From an uncultured Clostridia bacterium (GTDB taxonomy: Bacteria > Bacillota > Clostridia > Lachnospirales > Lachnospiraceae), in contig CAMIZL010000001.1 of assembly GCA_946403295.1 (NCBI GenBank), positions 186,001-250,000 of the forward strand: a stretch of 64,000 nucleotides of DNA, given 5' to 3'. Both the position numbers and the translations under genes were made by a program. Below are positions 17,238 through 28,173 of this stretch, piece after piece. Under the pieces are notes generated by a model. The model was not told the DNA's origin, did no database searches, and saw only the letters and a program-made list of their open reading frames with translations. Every line of letters begins with the position of its first letter. Position 1 is the stretch's first letter.

Positions 17238-20200
17238 ATGTCCAGAGCTAAACAATCCATGGATGGAAATACAGCTGCAGCTCATGTCGCATACGCGTTT
17301 ACCGATGTAGCAGCTATATATCCCATCACACCTTCGAGCCCCATGGCAGACAGTGTTGACCAGTGGTCGGCTTCGAAGCAGAAGAACATCTTCGGTAACC
17401 AGGTTAAGGTTGTCGAGATGCAGTCAGAGGCAGGTGCTGCAGGTGCAGTTCACGGTTCACTCGCTGCAGGTGCAATCACCACAACATTTACAGCTTCTCA
17501 GGGATTACTTCTTATGATCCCTAACATGTACAAGATCGCTGCCGAGCAGCTTCCCTGCGTATTTGATGTTTCGGCACGTACAGTTGCTACCCAGTCTCTT
17601 AACATCTTCGGTGATCACAGTGATGTTTATGCTTGCCGTCAGACAGGTTTCGCTATGCTTGCCGAGACAAATCCTCAGGAAGTTATGGACTTAAGCCCTG
17701 TAGCTCACCTTTCGGCTATTTCGGGTAAGGTTCCTTTCCTCAACTTCTTTGATGGTTTCCGTACATCTCACGAGATCCAGAAGATCGAGAAGTGGGACTA
17801 CGAAGATCTCAAGGAAATGTGCGATATGGATGCCGTTAAGGCGTTCAGAGAGCATGCACTTAATCCTGAGAAGCCCGCTATGCGTGGTTCTCATGAGAAC
17901 GGCGACGTATTCTTCCAGCACAGAGAGGCTTGCAATACTGTTTATGATGAACTTCCCGCAGTTGTTGAGAAGTACATGAAGAAGATCAATGACAAGCTCG
18001 GAACAGATTACGACCTCTTTAACTACTACGGAGCAAAAGATGCTGACCGCGTGATCATCGCTATGGGTTCCATTTGTGATGTTTGCGAGGAAGTTATTGA
18101 TTATCTTACAGCTAAGGGTGAGAAAGTCGGCCTCGTTAAGGTTCGTCTTTACAGACCTTTCGTTTCCGCTAAGCTTCTTGCAGCTATCCCTGCAAGCGCT
18201 AAGAAGATCGCTGTTCTTGACAGAACAAAAGAGCCCGGTTCACTCGGTGAGCCCCTTTACCTTGATGTTGCGGCTGCTCTTCGTGAGGCAGGCAAGAACG
18301 ACATCATCCTTACAGGCGGTCGTTACGGACTCGGTTCGAAGGATACTCCTCCTTCGTCTGTATTCGCTATTTACAAAGAGCTTGAGAAGAGCACTCCCAA
18401 GGCTCGTTTCACGATCGGTATCGTTGATGATGTAACCGGTCTTTCACTTCCCGAAGTTAAGCCCGCACCTATCACATCAGCTGCTGGTACAGTTGAGTGT
18501 AAGTTCTGGGGTATCGGTGGTGACGGTACAGTCGGAGCCAACAAGGATTCGACAAAGATCATCGGTGACCACACCGACAAATATATTCAGGCATACTTCC
18601 AGTATGACTCGAAGAAGACAGGCGGTATCACCATTTCTCACCTCAGATTCGGTGACAAGCCTATCAAGAGCCCTTACTACATCAACCAGGCAGACCTTGT
18701 TGCATGTCATCAGCAGTCCTACATCATCAAGGGCTACAAGATGGTTCAGGATGTTAAGCCCGGCGGAATCTTCCTTATCAACTGCCAGTGGAGTGATGAG
18801 GAGCTTGGAGCGCACCTCAATGCAGAGGCTAAGAAGTACATCGCTGCCAACAACATCAAGGTTTACACAGTAGACGCTGTTGATATCGCAGGCAAGATCG
18901 GTCTCGGAAAGCGTACATCAACCGTTCTTCAGTCAGCATTCTTCACACTTGCTAAGGTTCTTCCCGCAGACGAAGCGATCGCTTACATGAAGGAGAAGGT
19001 TGTTGCCAAGTTCTCCAAGAAGGGTCAGGAAGTCGTTGACATGAACTGCAAGGCTATCGATGCAGGTAAGGACGCACTTCACCTTGTTACAATTCCTGCT
19101 GATTGGGCTAACCCCGCAGCAGATCCCGCACCCAAGAAGCTTACCGGACGTCCCGAGACAGTAGCAATGGTAGAGAAGCTCATGAACCCCATCGCTCTTA
19201 TGGATGGCGACAGCCTTCCTGTTTCGGCATTCAAGGATATCGCAGACGGTCAGTTCGAGATCGGTGCAGCAGCATACGAGAAGCGTGGAACAGCAGTTAT
19301 GGTTCCCGAGTGGGATCCCGAGAAGTGTATTCAGTGTAACAACTGTGCATTTGTCTGCTCACATGCTACGATCCGTCCTTACATGCTTTCAGAGGATGAG
19401 GTTAAGGCAGCTCCCGCTCAGATTAAGCTTGCTGATACAAAGCCCAAGGCTTCACAGTACAAGTTCACAATGAGCATTTCGCCTCTCGATTGTATGGGTT
19501 GCGGCGAGTGCGTAACAGTTTGTCCCGACAAGGTACAGGCTATCAAGATGGTTCCTCAGGAAACACAGAGCGAGCAGCAGCCTGTATTTGATTATCTCGT
19601 AGCTAACGTTGGCCGCAAGGCTGAAGCTCCCGCAGAGAACACAGTTAAGGGCTCACAGTTCAATCAGCCCCTCCTTGAGTTCTCGGGTTCATGCGCAGGC
19701 TGTGCAGAGACAAGCTATGCAAGACTCATCACACAGCTCTTCGGCGAGCAGATGTACATCTCGAACGCAACAGGTTGTTCATCAATCTGGGGTGGTCCCG
19801 CAGCTACATCGCCCTTCACAGTTAACAAGGATTCGCTTCGCGGACCCGCTTGGGCTAACTCACTCTTCGAAGACAACGCAGAGCACGGCTTCGGTATGTA
19901 CCTCGGCCAGAAGGTTCTTCGTGACCAGGCTATCGCTAAGCTCGATGAGATCGCAGCTTCCGACAAGGCATCCGCAGAGCTTAAGGGCGCTATCGCTAAG
20001 TTCCTTGAGACTAAGGACAGCACAAAGGAGAATCCTGCAGCAGCCGCAGCTCTTGTAACAGAGCTTGAGAAGGCTGCAGCAGCAGGTTGCGACGCAAGCA
20101 AGGCTGTACTTGAGAAGAAGCAGTACTTAAGCAAGAAGTCCGTTTGGATCCTCGGTGGTGACGGATGGGCATACGATATCGGATTCGGTGGTCTCGATCA

Positions 20201-20789
20201 CGTACTTGCATCCGGTGAGAATGTCAACGTCATGGTATTCGATACAGAGATGTACTCGAACACAGGCGGACAGGCATCAAAGGCTTCCAATATCGGTGAG
20301 GTTTGCCAGTTCGCTGCAGCAGGTAAGGAGATCGGCAAGAAGTCACTCGCTGAGATCGCTATGAGCTATGGCTACGTTTATGTTGCACAGATCGCTCTCG
20401 GCGCTAACCCTGCACAGGCTGTTAAGGTTCTTACAGAGGCAGAGGCATATAACGGACCTTCACTTATCATCGGTTACGCTCCTTGCGAGCTTCACGGTGT
20501 TAAGGGCGGCATGAACCACTGTCAGGATGAGATGAAGAAGGCTGTAGCTGCCGGCTACTGGAACCTCTTCTCATACAATCCCGCTCTTAAGGCTGAGGGC
20601 AAGAATCCCTTCACCCTTACATCTAAGGACGGCGACGGAACATATCAGGACTTCCTTAACAATGAGACACGTTACACCTCACTTAAGGTTAAGTTCCCTG
20701 AGAGAGCAGAGAAGCTCTTCAGTGAGTCCGAGAAGGCTGCAAAGGCTCGCTTCGAGCACTTACAGAGACTTGTTGAACTCTACAAATAA
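17238..20789 (+). CDS. nifJ: Pyruvate:ferredoxin (flavodoxin) oxidoreductase
   Basis: The 1183-residue single-chain enzyme oxidises pyruvate to acetyl-CoA and CO2 and reduces ferredoxin, a central step in anaerobic fermentation. Domain order is visible. The N-terminal domain I has YPITPSSPMADSVDQW and VVEMQSEAGAAGAVHG. A domain II and gamma-like region follow. The two-cluster ferredoxin domain has CIQCNNCAFVCSH and CMGCGECVTVCP. The TPP domain has CAGCAETSYARL, GGDGWAYDIGFGG and YSNTGGQASKAS. The start at 17238 follows AGGAGG; the frame is open further upstream, but only through promoter sequence. Length and motifs are complete. Codon use is strongly biased, as expected for an abundant protein. 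Confidence 0.97.
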   Translation: MSRAKQSMDGNTAAAHVAYAFTDVAAIYPITPSSPMADSVDQWSASKQKNIFGNQVKVVEMQSEAGAAGAVHGSLAAGAITTTFTASQGLLLMIPNMYKIAAEQLPCVFDVSARTVATQSLNIFGDHSDVYACRQTGFAMLAETNPQEVMDLSPVAHLSAISGKVPFLNFFDGFRTSHEIQKIEKWDYEDLKEMCDMDAVKAFREHALNPEKPAMRGSHENGDVFFQHREACNTVYDELPAVVEKYMKKINDKLGTDYDLFNYYGAKDADRVIIAMGSICDVCEEVIDYLTAKGEKVGLVKVRLYRPFVSAKLLAAIPASAKKIAVLDRTKEPGSLGEPLYLDVAAALREAGKNDIILTGGRYGLGSKDTPPSSVFAIYKELEKSTPKARFTIGIVDDVTGLSLPEVKPAPITSAAGTVECKFWGIGGDGTVGANKDSTKIIGDHTDKYIQAYFQYDSKKTGGITISHLRFGDKPIKSPYYINQADLVACHQQSYIIKGYKMVQDVKPGGIFLINCQWSDEELGAHLNAEAKKYIAANNIKVYTVDAVDIAGKIGLGKRTSTVLQSAFFTLAKVLPADEAIAYMKEKVVAKFSKKGQEVVDMNCKAIDAGKDALHLVTIPADWANPAADPAPKKLTGRPETVAMVEKLMNPIALMDGDSLPVSAFKDIADGQFEIGAAAYEKRGTAVMVPEWDPEKCIQCNNCAFVCSHATIRPYMLSEDEVKAAPAQIKLADTKPKASQYKFTMSISPLDCMGCGECVTVCPDKVQAIKMVPQETQSEQQPVFDYLVANVGRKAEAPAENTVKGSQFNQPLLEFSGSCAGCAETSYARLITQLFGEQMYISNATGCSSIWGGPAATSPFTVNKDSLRGPAWANSLFEDNAEHGFGMYLGQKVLRDQAIAKLDEIAASDKASAELKGAIAKFLETKDSTKENPAAAAALVTELEKAAAAGCDASKAVLEKKQYLSKKSVWILGGDGWAYDIGFGGLDHVLASGENVNVMVFDTEMYSNTGGQASKASNIGEVCQFAAAGKEIGKKSLAEIAMSYGYVYVAQIALGANPAQAVKVLTEAEAYNGPSLIIGYAPCELHGVKGGMNHCQDEMKKAVAAGYWNLFSYNPALKAEGKNPFTLTSKDGDGTYQDFLNNETRYTSLKVKFPERAEKLFSESEKAAKARFEHLQRLVELYK

Positions 20790-20817
20790 TAAAGTGGTCT
20801 AAACAATATATGGTACT

Positions 20818-20850
20818 TATCCCCGGGAGGTTAACTACCGCCCGGGGATA
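20818..20850 (+). terminator. Strong GC hairpin after nifJ
   Basis: A 10-bp stem (ATCCCCGGG-type arms) continues past one mismatch into GGT/ACC. The following sequence is only moderately T-rich (ACTTTAATTTT). It is probably the nifJ terminator, or an mRNA 3'-end stabiliser. Confidence 0.6.
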
Positions 20851-20921
20851 TAGTATTACTACTTTAATTTTCCCTTTCTGACCAAAAGACCGGTATTTCG
20901 CGCAGCAATATGCGATGACCG

Positions 20922-20942
20922 AAAGCGGTTTTATCCGCTTTT
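20922..20942 (+). other. Leader hairpin directly before the ribosome binding site of the DUF6273 gene
   Basis: AAAGCGG pairs with CCGCTTT around a 6-base loop, and TT plus the site AGAGGAGAG follow at once. The shape resembles a small terminator placed just ahead of a gene. Control by attenuation or translation is possible but unproven. Confidence 0.4.
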
Positions 20943-20955
20943 AGAGGAGAGAGTT

Positions 20956-22695
20956 ATGGCAGATATTACTTGCAAAAATTGCGGAACACTTATAAATCTT
21001 AAAAATGCACAAAAGGGCGTGGTTATCTGTCCGAACTGCGAAGTTGAAAATGATTGCAGCGAACAGATCTATGAACGCGCGACGGAGCTCATGGCATCTG
21101 CTAACAACGAGGTATCTTACAAAGCTGCGGCAGAAGCCTTTTCTCTTATTGAGGGTTATTCCGATGCGGATATGTATCGTGATAATTGTCTCGAACAGGC
21201 TGACATATGCTTTAAAGACGCTACGTTTCTTCGTGCAAAAACGGAAATGATGAAAGGTGACCGTGCCGGTCTCTCATTTGCATGTCATCTGCTTGAATCG
21301 ATAAGCGGGTGGAAGGATGCGGATGAACAACTCGGCATTTGCAGGATGAGGCTTGAAGCTGTCTCAGGAAAAGAAAAGGATAATACGTTCGATCCCATAT
21401 ACAGTGATTCGAATAAAGGTTTTGTTAAAAAGGACAGAAAAGCGGGCGGTTCGCATACCAGAGTTAAAAATTCCACAGATGCGCCTGCCGCACGTACTTA
21501 TGTTGATTTCCCTTCACTCAGAGGTGTAAGAGAAAGTGAGATCAATAACGAAAAACCCGCTTCACAGAAAAAGCAAAAGAAGTCGGGATCCGGAAAAAAG
21601 AAATTGACCAAGATAATAATCGCTTTATGTGTCGGTCTTATACTTATCGGTGCGCTTGCCGGTGCATATTTTATCGTTATCGAGCCGATGCTCAGATATG
21701 ACAAGGCAGTGGAACTTATCGAAAACGGTGAATATACGGAAGGTTACGCCATTTTGACCGAACTTGGGCGTGATGACGAGATCCTCTCGAATAAAAAGGA
21801 AAGAGCTCATGCTCTTCTTGAGAAAGAGGATTTTGATAAAGCATATGCATTAATGGAAGAGACGGGAGAAGAAGACAAGATCGTCGACAATATCCTCGGC
21901 AGAGTTACTCCTCTTGTTGCGGAGGGAAAATATATCGATGCGGTTAAACTGCTTGAAAAATACAAGTATGGCAGCCTTCCCGAAAAGAGATATAAAAGGG
22001 CGGCAGAACTCGTTGATTCTGCCGAATATAACGAGGCATATATTTTGCTGAACGGTAATTCATATACGGGCAGCGACGAAAAGAAAAATTCCATAAATAA
22101 TATTACTCCCGAGATCAGATTCCTCGGCAGGAAAAAGGGAGATATCGTTGAATTCGGTAATTTTGAGATCGACGGCAATCTTGAAAACGGAAAAGAAGTT
22201 GTTGTCTGGAAGATCATCGATGAGACGGACGATGCATATCTGCTCCTTTCGGAATCGATAATAGATTGTATTCAATTCGACGGACCGAATGAAAATATCA
22301 ATTGGACTCAAAGCTATGTAAGAAAAGTACTCAATCTTTCACATCTTAACGGCATGTTCGGAGAGAAAGAAAAAGGTGCCATACTTGAAAAGAATGTTGT
22401 TGCATCCAAGAATCCCGCGTACGATACGGATCCCGGAACCGACAGCATAAGCTCTCTTTTTCTCCTGAGCTGTGATGAAGTCACGAGATTGCTTACGGAT
22501 CCGTCGAGCAGGATCGTTAGTTCCAAACGTTACGAGGAATCTCCCAACGGACTCAATTGGTGGCTTCGTACACCCGGAGCTACATCGGGTAATATTGTTT
22601 ATGTCAATCAGGAAGGCAATATGATCCTTGAAGGAGCACCCGCAAATGTGCCCTTCCTTATCAGACCCGCACTCTGGGTCAAAAAAATCGCATAG
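20956..22695 (+). CDS. Zinc-ribbon, single-span membrane protein with TPR-like repeats and DUF6273 domain
   Basis: The function of this 579-residue protein is not known. An N-terminal zinc ribbon (CKNCG...CPNC, residues 5-27) is followed by a helical region and a basic linker. A membrane segment lies near residues 220-240 (IIIALCVGLILIGALAGAYFIV). Short helical repeats of the type AVELIENGEYTEGYAILTEL resemble TPR units. The C-terminal DUF6273 domain (WKIIDETDDAYLLLSES to GLNWWLRTPG and FLIRPALWVKK) is common in Clostridia, often extracellular. The inferred topology is ribbon inside, repeats and DUF6273 outside. It is followed 21 bp later by the histidine phosphatase gene, probably in one operon. 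Confidence 0.75.
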   Translation: MADITCKNCGTLINLKNAQKGVVICPNCEVENDCSEQIYERATELMASANNEVSYKAAAEAFSLIEGYSDADMYRDNCLEQADICFKDATFLRAKTEMMKGDRAGLSFACHLLESISGWKDADEQLGICRMRLEAVSGKEKDNTFDPIYSDSNKGFVKKDRKAGGSHTRVKNSTDAPAARTYVDFPSLRGVRESEINNEKPASQKKQKKSGSGKKKLTKIIIALCVGLILIGALAGAYFIVIEPMLRYDKAVELIENGEYTEGYAILTELGRDDEILSNKKERAHALLEKEDFDKAYALMEETGEEDKIVDNILGRVTPLVAEGKYIDAVKLLEKYKYGSLPEKRYKRAAELVDSAEYNEAYILLNGNSYTGSDEKKNSINNITPEIRFLGRKKGDIVEFGNFEIDGNLENGKEVVVWKIIDETDDAYLLLSESIIDCIQFDGPNENINWTQSYVRKVLNLSHLNGMFGEKEKGAILEKNVVASKNPAYDTDPGTDSISSLFLLSCDEVTRLLTDPSSRIVSSKRYEESPNGLNWWLRTPGATSGNIVYVNQEGNMILEGAPANVPFLIRPALWVKKIA

Positions 22696-22716
22696 AAATC
22701 AGAGAGTTATGGTTTT

Positions 22717-23328
22717 ATGATCGGAATATTAAGACACGGTAAGACTGATTGGAACGTTAAGCACAAGATCCAGGGTCGTACCGATATACCCCTCAACGAA
22801 GAGGGCATCAATTCTGCAAAAGAAGCACGTGAAAAGGTTTCGGCCCTTGGCTTTGATATATGTTATGTTTCACCGCTCACGAGAGCAAGACAGACTGCGC
22901 AGATCCTGACCGAAGGGAGCAGTTTAAAAAACGTGGTCGATGAAAGACTCATAGAACTGGGATTCGGCGATCACGAGGGCATGGAAGGTGTTTTCGGCAA
23001 ACCCGAACATCCTCTTTACAAATTGTTTTTCGATACAGAGAATTACGAAGCGACATGCGGTGCCGAATCGATCGCAGAGCTTATGGCACGCGTTAAAGAG
23101 TTTTGCGGCGAAGTTTTGGATCCCCTGATAAAAGAGGGGAAAAATGTACTGATCGTGGCTCACGGAGCACTCAACGCCGCGCTTATCACATTCCTTATGG
23201 GCAATGAGATAAAAGATTTCTGGGCTTACGGGCAGTCGAATTGCAGCATCTTCAAATTTTATCCCGGTGATATGGAGCGAACCCAAGAAGAGAATGCGGC
23301 AACGTATAAAATTTTGCAGATGAGATAG
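22717..23328 (+). CDS. Histidine phosphatase (phosphoglycerate mutase-like) family protein
   Basis: The 203-residue protein has the catalytic RHG motif at residues 6-8 (ILRHGKTDWN) and the second-half motif VSPLTRARQTAQIL. Glu occurs in ELGFGDHEGMEG and a second catalytic His in VAHGALNAAL. These residues support a phosphohistidine mechanism. The family includes broad phosphatases, CobC-like enzymes and GpmB-like proteins; the substrate cannot be told. It converges with the Sfp-type gene, with only 23 bases between them. The only symmetry there is a weak ATAGG/CCTAT pair. Confidence 0.85.
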   Translation: MIGILRHGKTDWNVKHKIQGRTDIPLNEEGINSAKEAREKVSALGFDICYVSPLTRARQTAQILTEGSSLKNVVDERLIELGFGDHEGMEGVFGKPEHPLYKLFFDTENYEATCGAESIAELMARVKEFCGEVLDPLIKEGKNVLIVAHGALNAALITFLMGNEIKDFWAYGQSNCSIFKFYPGDMERTQEENAATYKILQMR

Positions 23329-23351
23329 GGGTTCCGCGCCCGCCTATTCGT

Positions 23352-23954
23352 TCAGGTTTCTTTCAAAAAACAATACGAATAGCAATATTTTTGGGAGGAG
23401 GAGCCGGATACGACGCTCTCTGTCTTGTAAATGTACGCACCTTCATCATAAACATTGAAGGAATCAAGCGCCCTCGCGAGTCCTTCGCCCGTGAGCTTTA
23501 CAAACGCCTCTTTCCTTGTCCAAACAAGAAGAAACTCATCGGCGGGAGAGGGTGAGTTCATGATCTTCTTAAATTCGTCTTCTGTAAAGAATCGCCTTGC
23601 GATGCGCTCGTAATCGGATTTCGGTTTTTCGATGTCTACGCCCAGAGCGGAGGAGTGGCTTGCGAACAGGATCATTCCGTCACAATGAGAGATAGAAATA
23701 TGATAATCTTCGAATCCTTTGATATAAGGCTTTCCTTCGGGAGTTTTAAGAACACTGATCTTTTCAACGGGAACATTGAGGTCCTTTGATGCTTCTTCGA
23801 TCATCGTCAGTTCGCTGTAGAGCTGCATGTTTTTGAGACGGTTATTTGAAATGCGGTCGATACGTTCGCGTCTTTCCTGTCCGATCAGGGGCAGAAGATG
23901 CATATTGTTTTCAAACAAGATATCTCTGTCAACCTCTTTGATGATAAGCCTCAA
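23352..23954 (-). CDS. 4'-phosphopantetheinyl transferase (Sfp type)
   Basis: The enzyme transfers phosphopantetheine from CoA to a Ser of an acyl- or peptidyl-carrier protein. Motifs are ISISHCDG (P2), GVDIEK (P3, Mg-binding Asp and Glu) and WTRKEAFVKLTGEGL (P4). The start is taken as TTG at 23954, because AAGGG and GGAGG lie just upstream and the N-terminus then begins MRLIIKEVD, as usual for the family (200 residues). An earlier in-frame TTG at 23984 overlaps the MetA stop and has no ribosome binding site. No polyketide or nonribosomal peptide gene is nearby, so it may serve fatty-acid synthesis or a remote cluster. Confidence 0.85.
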   Translation of the reverse strand: MRLIIKEVDRDILFENNMHLLPLIGQERRERIDRISNNRLKNMQLYSELTMIEEASKDLNVPVEKISVLKTPEGKPYIKGFEDYHISISHCDGMILFASHSSALGVDIEKPKSDYERIARRFFTEDEFKKIMNSPSPADEFLLVWTRKEAFVKLTGEGLARALDSFNVYDEGAYIYKTESVVSGSSSQKYCYSYCFLKET

Positions 23955-23980
23955 AATATTCCCTTCCTCCGAAAGCGGTA

Positions 23981-24910
23981 TCAAATATTATCGTTACCGA
24001 TCGAATCAACGTCGTAAGGAGTTACCTGATATACATAATAATTCAACCAATTTGAGTACATCGTATTACAATGAGCTCTCCAGGTAAGGAGAGGTTTTTG
24101 TGAGGGATCGTTGTTCGGATAATAGTTTTCGGGGATCGCTATATCGAGACCTTTAGCAGTATCACGCTTATATTCTTCGTCGAGAGTCATCCTGTCATAC
24201 TCGGGATGTCCGAAAACAAAGATCTGTTTGCCGTTTTTGGCCATGGCAATGCATATGCCCGCAACTTCGGAATCTGCAAGAACCGTGAGGTTTTCATTGG
24301 CATAAACTTCTTCCGGAGAAACTGCAGTATAACGCGAATGCGGCATAAAGAACACATCGTCAAATCCTCTTACAAAAGGCTCTTTACGCTTATGTACACG
24401 ATGCTCGAATATACCTGACATCTTACAGGGAAGTGAATGCTTATTGATACCGTAGTGATAGTAGATACCGGCCTGAGCACCCCAGCAGATGTGGAGAGTG
24501 GATGTTACGTTCTTCTTCGACCATTCCATAATGGAGCAAAGCTCATCCCAATAAGCAACCTCCGTAAACTCGAGGTTTTCAACGGGAGCGCCCGTAATGA
24601 TGAGGCCGTCGAACTTCTTGTGCTTTACATCTTCAAAAGTAAGATAAAACTGATCGAGGTGGCTTTTGGCCGTGTTCTTTCCGATGTACGAAGAAGTCGT
24701 AAGGAATGTCATATTTACCTGCAGAGGCGTGTTTGAAAGCGAACGCAGCATCTGGACCTCGGTTGCTTCCTTTAAGGGCATAAGATTGAGGATCGCGATC
24801 TCAAGGGGACGAATGTCCTGGGACAATGCTCTTGAGTCATCCATCATGAATATATTTTCTTCTTCCATGATCTTCTTAGCAGGAAGATCTGACGATACTT
24901 TTATAGGCAT
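23981..24910 (-). CDS. metAA: Homoserine O-acyltransferase (MetA family, probably acetyl-CoA type)
   Basis: This 309-residue enzyme activates homoserine for methionine synthesis. The catalytic Cys142 is in HICWGAQAG, and His235 and Glu237 are in FGHPEYD, as in characterised MetA proteins. Residue 111 (GAPVENLEF) is Glu. From published work on Bacillus MetA, Glu111 favours acetyl-CoA and Gly111 succinyl-CoA, so this enzyme is likely an O-acetyltransferase despite the usual succinyltransferase label. It has its own consensus promoter 40-70 bp upstream. The leader is too short for an S-box riboswitch. Confidence 0.93.
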   Translation of the reverse strand: MPIKVSSDLPAKKIMEEENIFMMDDSRALSQDIRPLEIAILNLMPLKEATEVQMLRSLSNTPLQVNMTFLTTSSYIGKNTAKSHLDQFYLTFEDVKHKKFDGLIITGAPVENLEFTEVAYWDELCSIMEWSKKNVTSTLHICWGAQAGIYYHYGINKHSLPCKMSGIFEHRVHKRKEPFVRGFDDVFFMPHSRYTAVSPEEVYANENLTVLADSEVAGICIAMAKNGKQIFVFGHPEYDRMTLDEEYKRDTAKGLDIAIPENYYPNNDPSQKPLLTWRAHCNTMYSNWLNYYVYQVTPYDVDSIGNDNI

Positions 24911-24951
24911 GCGTAAAAACCTCGCTTTTTATGCTGATTATGACTTTCCCA

Positions 24952-24980
24952 ATTATGTCATTGTGTAGTTGATTTGTCAA
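24952..24980 (-). promoter_or_regulatory. Promoter of metA
   Basis: On the minus strand a perfect TTGACA (complement of 24975-24980) and CATAAT (complement of 24952-24957) are 17 bases apart. They lie in the 106-bp gap between ligA and metA. Confidence 0.75.
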
Positions 24981-25016
24981 ATGATCCGCGTGTACTTCCC
25001 GGTCCGCTTGAAACGA

Positions 25017-27041
<2,025 letters not shown>

Positions 27042-27884
27042 TTATTTATATGATCTCTTTTTAATATTTTTTTTGTTGTCCGTTTTCAAGGACCTGAACT
27101 CACCGCGTTTTTTAACGGGAGCGGCTCCGGGCGTGTTTACGGAATCCGCGAGTTTTGCTTTTAGGCCTTCAAGCTCGGGCGGTGTTACGGTGCGATAAGA
27201 GCCCTCTTTGAGACGGCCGAGGTTTATGTTCATGATCCTTATACGCTTAAGGGAGAGAACTCTGTAGCCGAGTGCCTCGCACATTCTTCTGATCTGTCTG
27301 TTGAGACCTTGTGTAAGGATGATGTTAAATGTCTTTTCGCCTGTTTCTTTTACAACACAGGGGAGAGTAACGGTATCAAGGATCGGAACGCCCGATGACA
27401 TACCTTTTATGAATTCTTTTGTGATCTTTTTGTTTACTTCGACTTCGTATTCTTTTTCGTGATTGTTACCGCAGCGAAGGATCTTGTTTACGATATCACC
27501 GTCGTTTGTAAGAAGGATAAGACCGGATGAATCCTTATCGAGTCTTCCTATCGGGAAGATCCTTTCTTTGTGGTTTATGTAGTCGATTATGTTGTCTTTT
27601 ACACGTGTGTCGGTGGTACTTATTATACCGACCGGTTTGTTAAATGCGATAAGGATAAGGTTGTCCTTTTGCTTTATCGGATTATTGTCAAGACAAACGG
27701 TCTGATCCGGGAGTACGCGTGTCCCCAGAGTTGCTTTTTCCCCGTCTACGGTGATCCTGCCTTTTTCGATTATGGTATCCGCCTCACGTCTCGAACAGAT
27801 CCCGCTGTCTGCAAGAAATTTATTTATCCTGACACCCGAAGGCGCGGTTTCGTTGTTTTTGAACATATCCTTTTTTATTTTCAT
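27042..27884 (-). CDS. Pseudouridine synthase, RluB/RluF family
   Basis: This enzyme of about 280 residues isomerises a uridine in 23S rRNA. An N-terminal S4 RNA-binding domain (VRINKFLADSGICSRREAD) precedes the catalytic domain. The latter holds the active-site Asp in GRLDKDSSGLILLTNDG and the C-terminal signature GLNRQIRRMCEALGY. The spacing is closest to RluF (U2604). The basic C-terminal tail (KKRGEF to KKRSYK) is lineage-specific. ATG at 27884 is preferred, since AAAGAGG lies 8 bases upstream; a TTG seven codons earlier has no such site. Confidence 0.88.
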   Translation of the reverse strand: MKIKKDMFKNNETAPSGVRINKFLADSGICSRREADTIIEKGRITVDGEKATLGTRVLPDQTVCLDNNPIKQKDNLILIAFNKPVGIISTTDTRVKDNIIDYINHKERIFPIGRLDKDSSGLILLTNDGDIVNKILRCGNNHEKEYEVEVNKKITKEFIKGMSSGVPILDTVTLPCVVKETGEKTFNIILTQGLNRQIRRMCEALGYRVLSLKRIRIMNINLGRLKEGSYRTVTPPELEGLKAKLADSVNTPGAAPVKKRGEFRSLKTDNKKNIKKRSYK

Positions 27885-27973
27885 GGGATAAACCTCTTTG
27901 GCCAAAAGTGTTGATGATATTCACGAAATGCCCGAAAAATAAGCTTTCCGAAGATGTTTTCCAACCGTATGAG

Positions 27974-28002
27974 AGTATAGCATTTTAGCGGTTTATTGTA
28001 AA
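27974..28002 (-). promoter_or_regulatory. Promoter of the rluF-ligA operon
   Basis: The minus strand reads TTTACA (complement of 27997-28002), a 17-base spacer, then TGCTATACT (TATACT complement of 27974-27979). This leaves a 5' leader of about 85 bases. The rest of the 289-bp divergent gap to 28173 is AT-rich, and no convincing plus-strand promoter was fixed there. Confidence 0.65.
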
Positions 28003-28173
28003 GTTACAGACATGTTATGGGTTATAATTCAGTACAAGCATTGTGTATTATAGGATTGTTTATTGTATGTTGTGAAAAAATAGAGACAAAAACCTTGTCA
28101 TTAAAGGCTAAAATGCTTTTCAATTGTTGCTTTTTATGGTAAAATATAAGAACAGTTTTGAAAGGAAAAGAGC

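Noticed and set aside
24911-25016. S-box (SAM) riboswitch upstream of metA
   Set aside because: The gap is 106 bases, and the promoter leaves a leader of about 35 bases, far too short for the aptamer.
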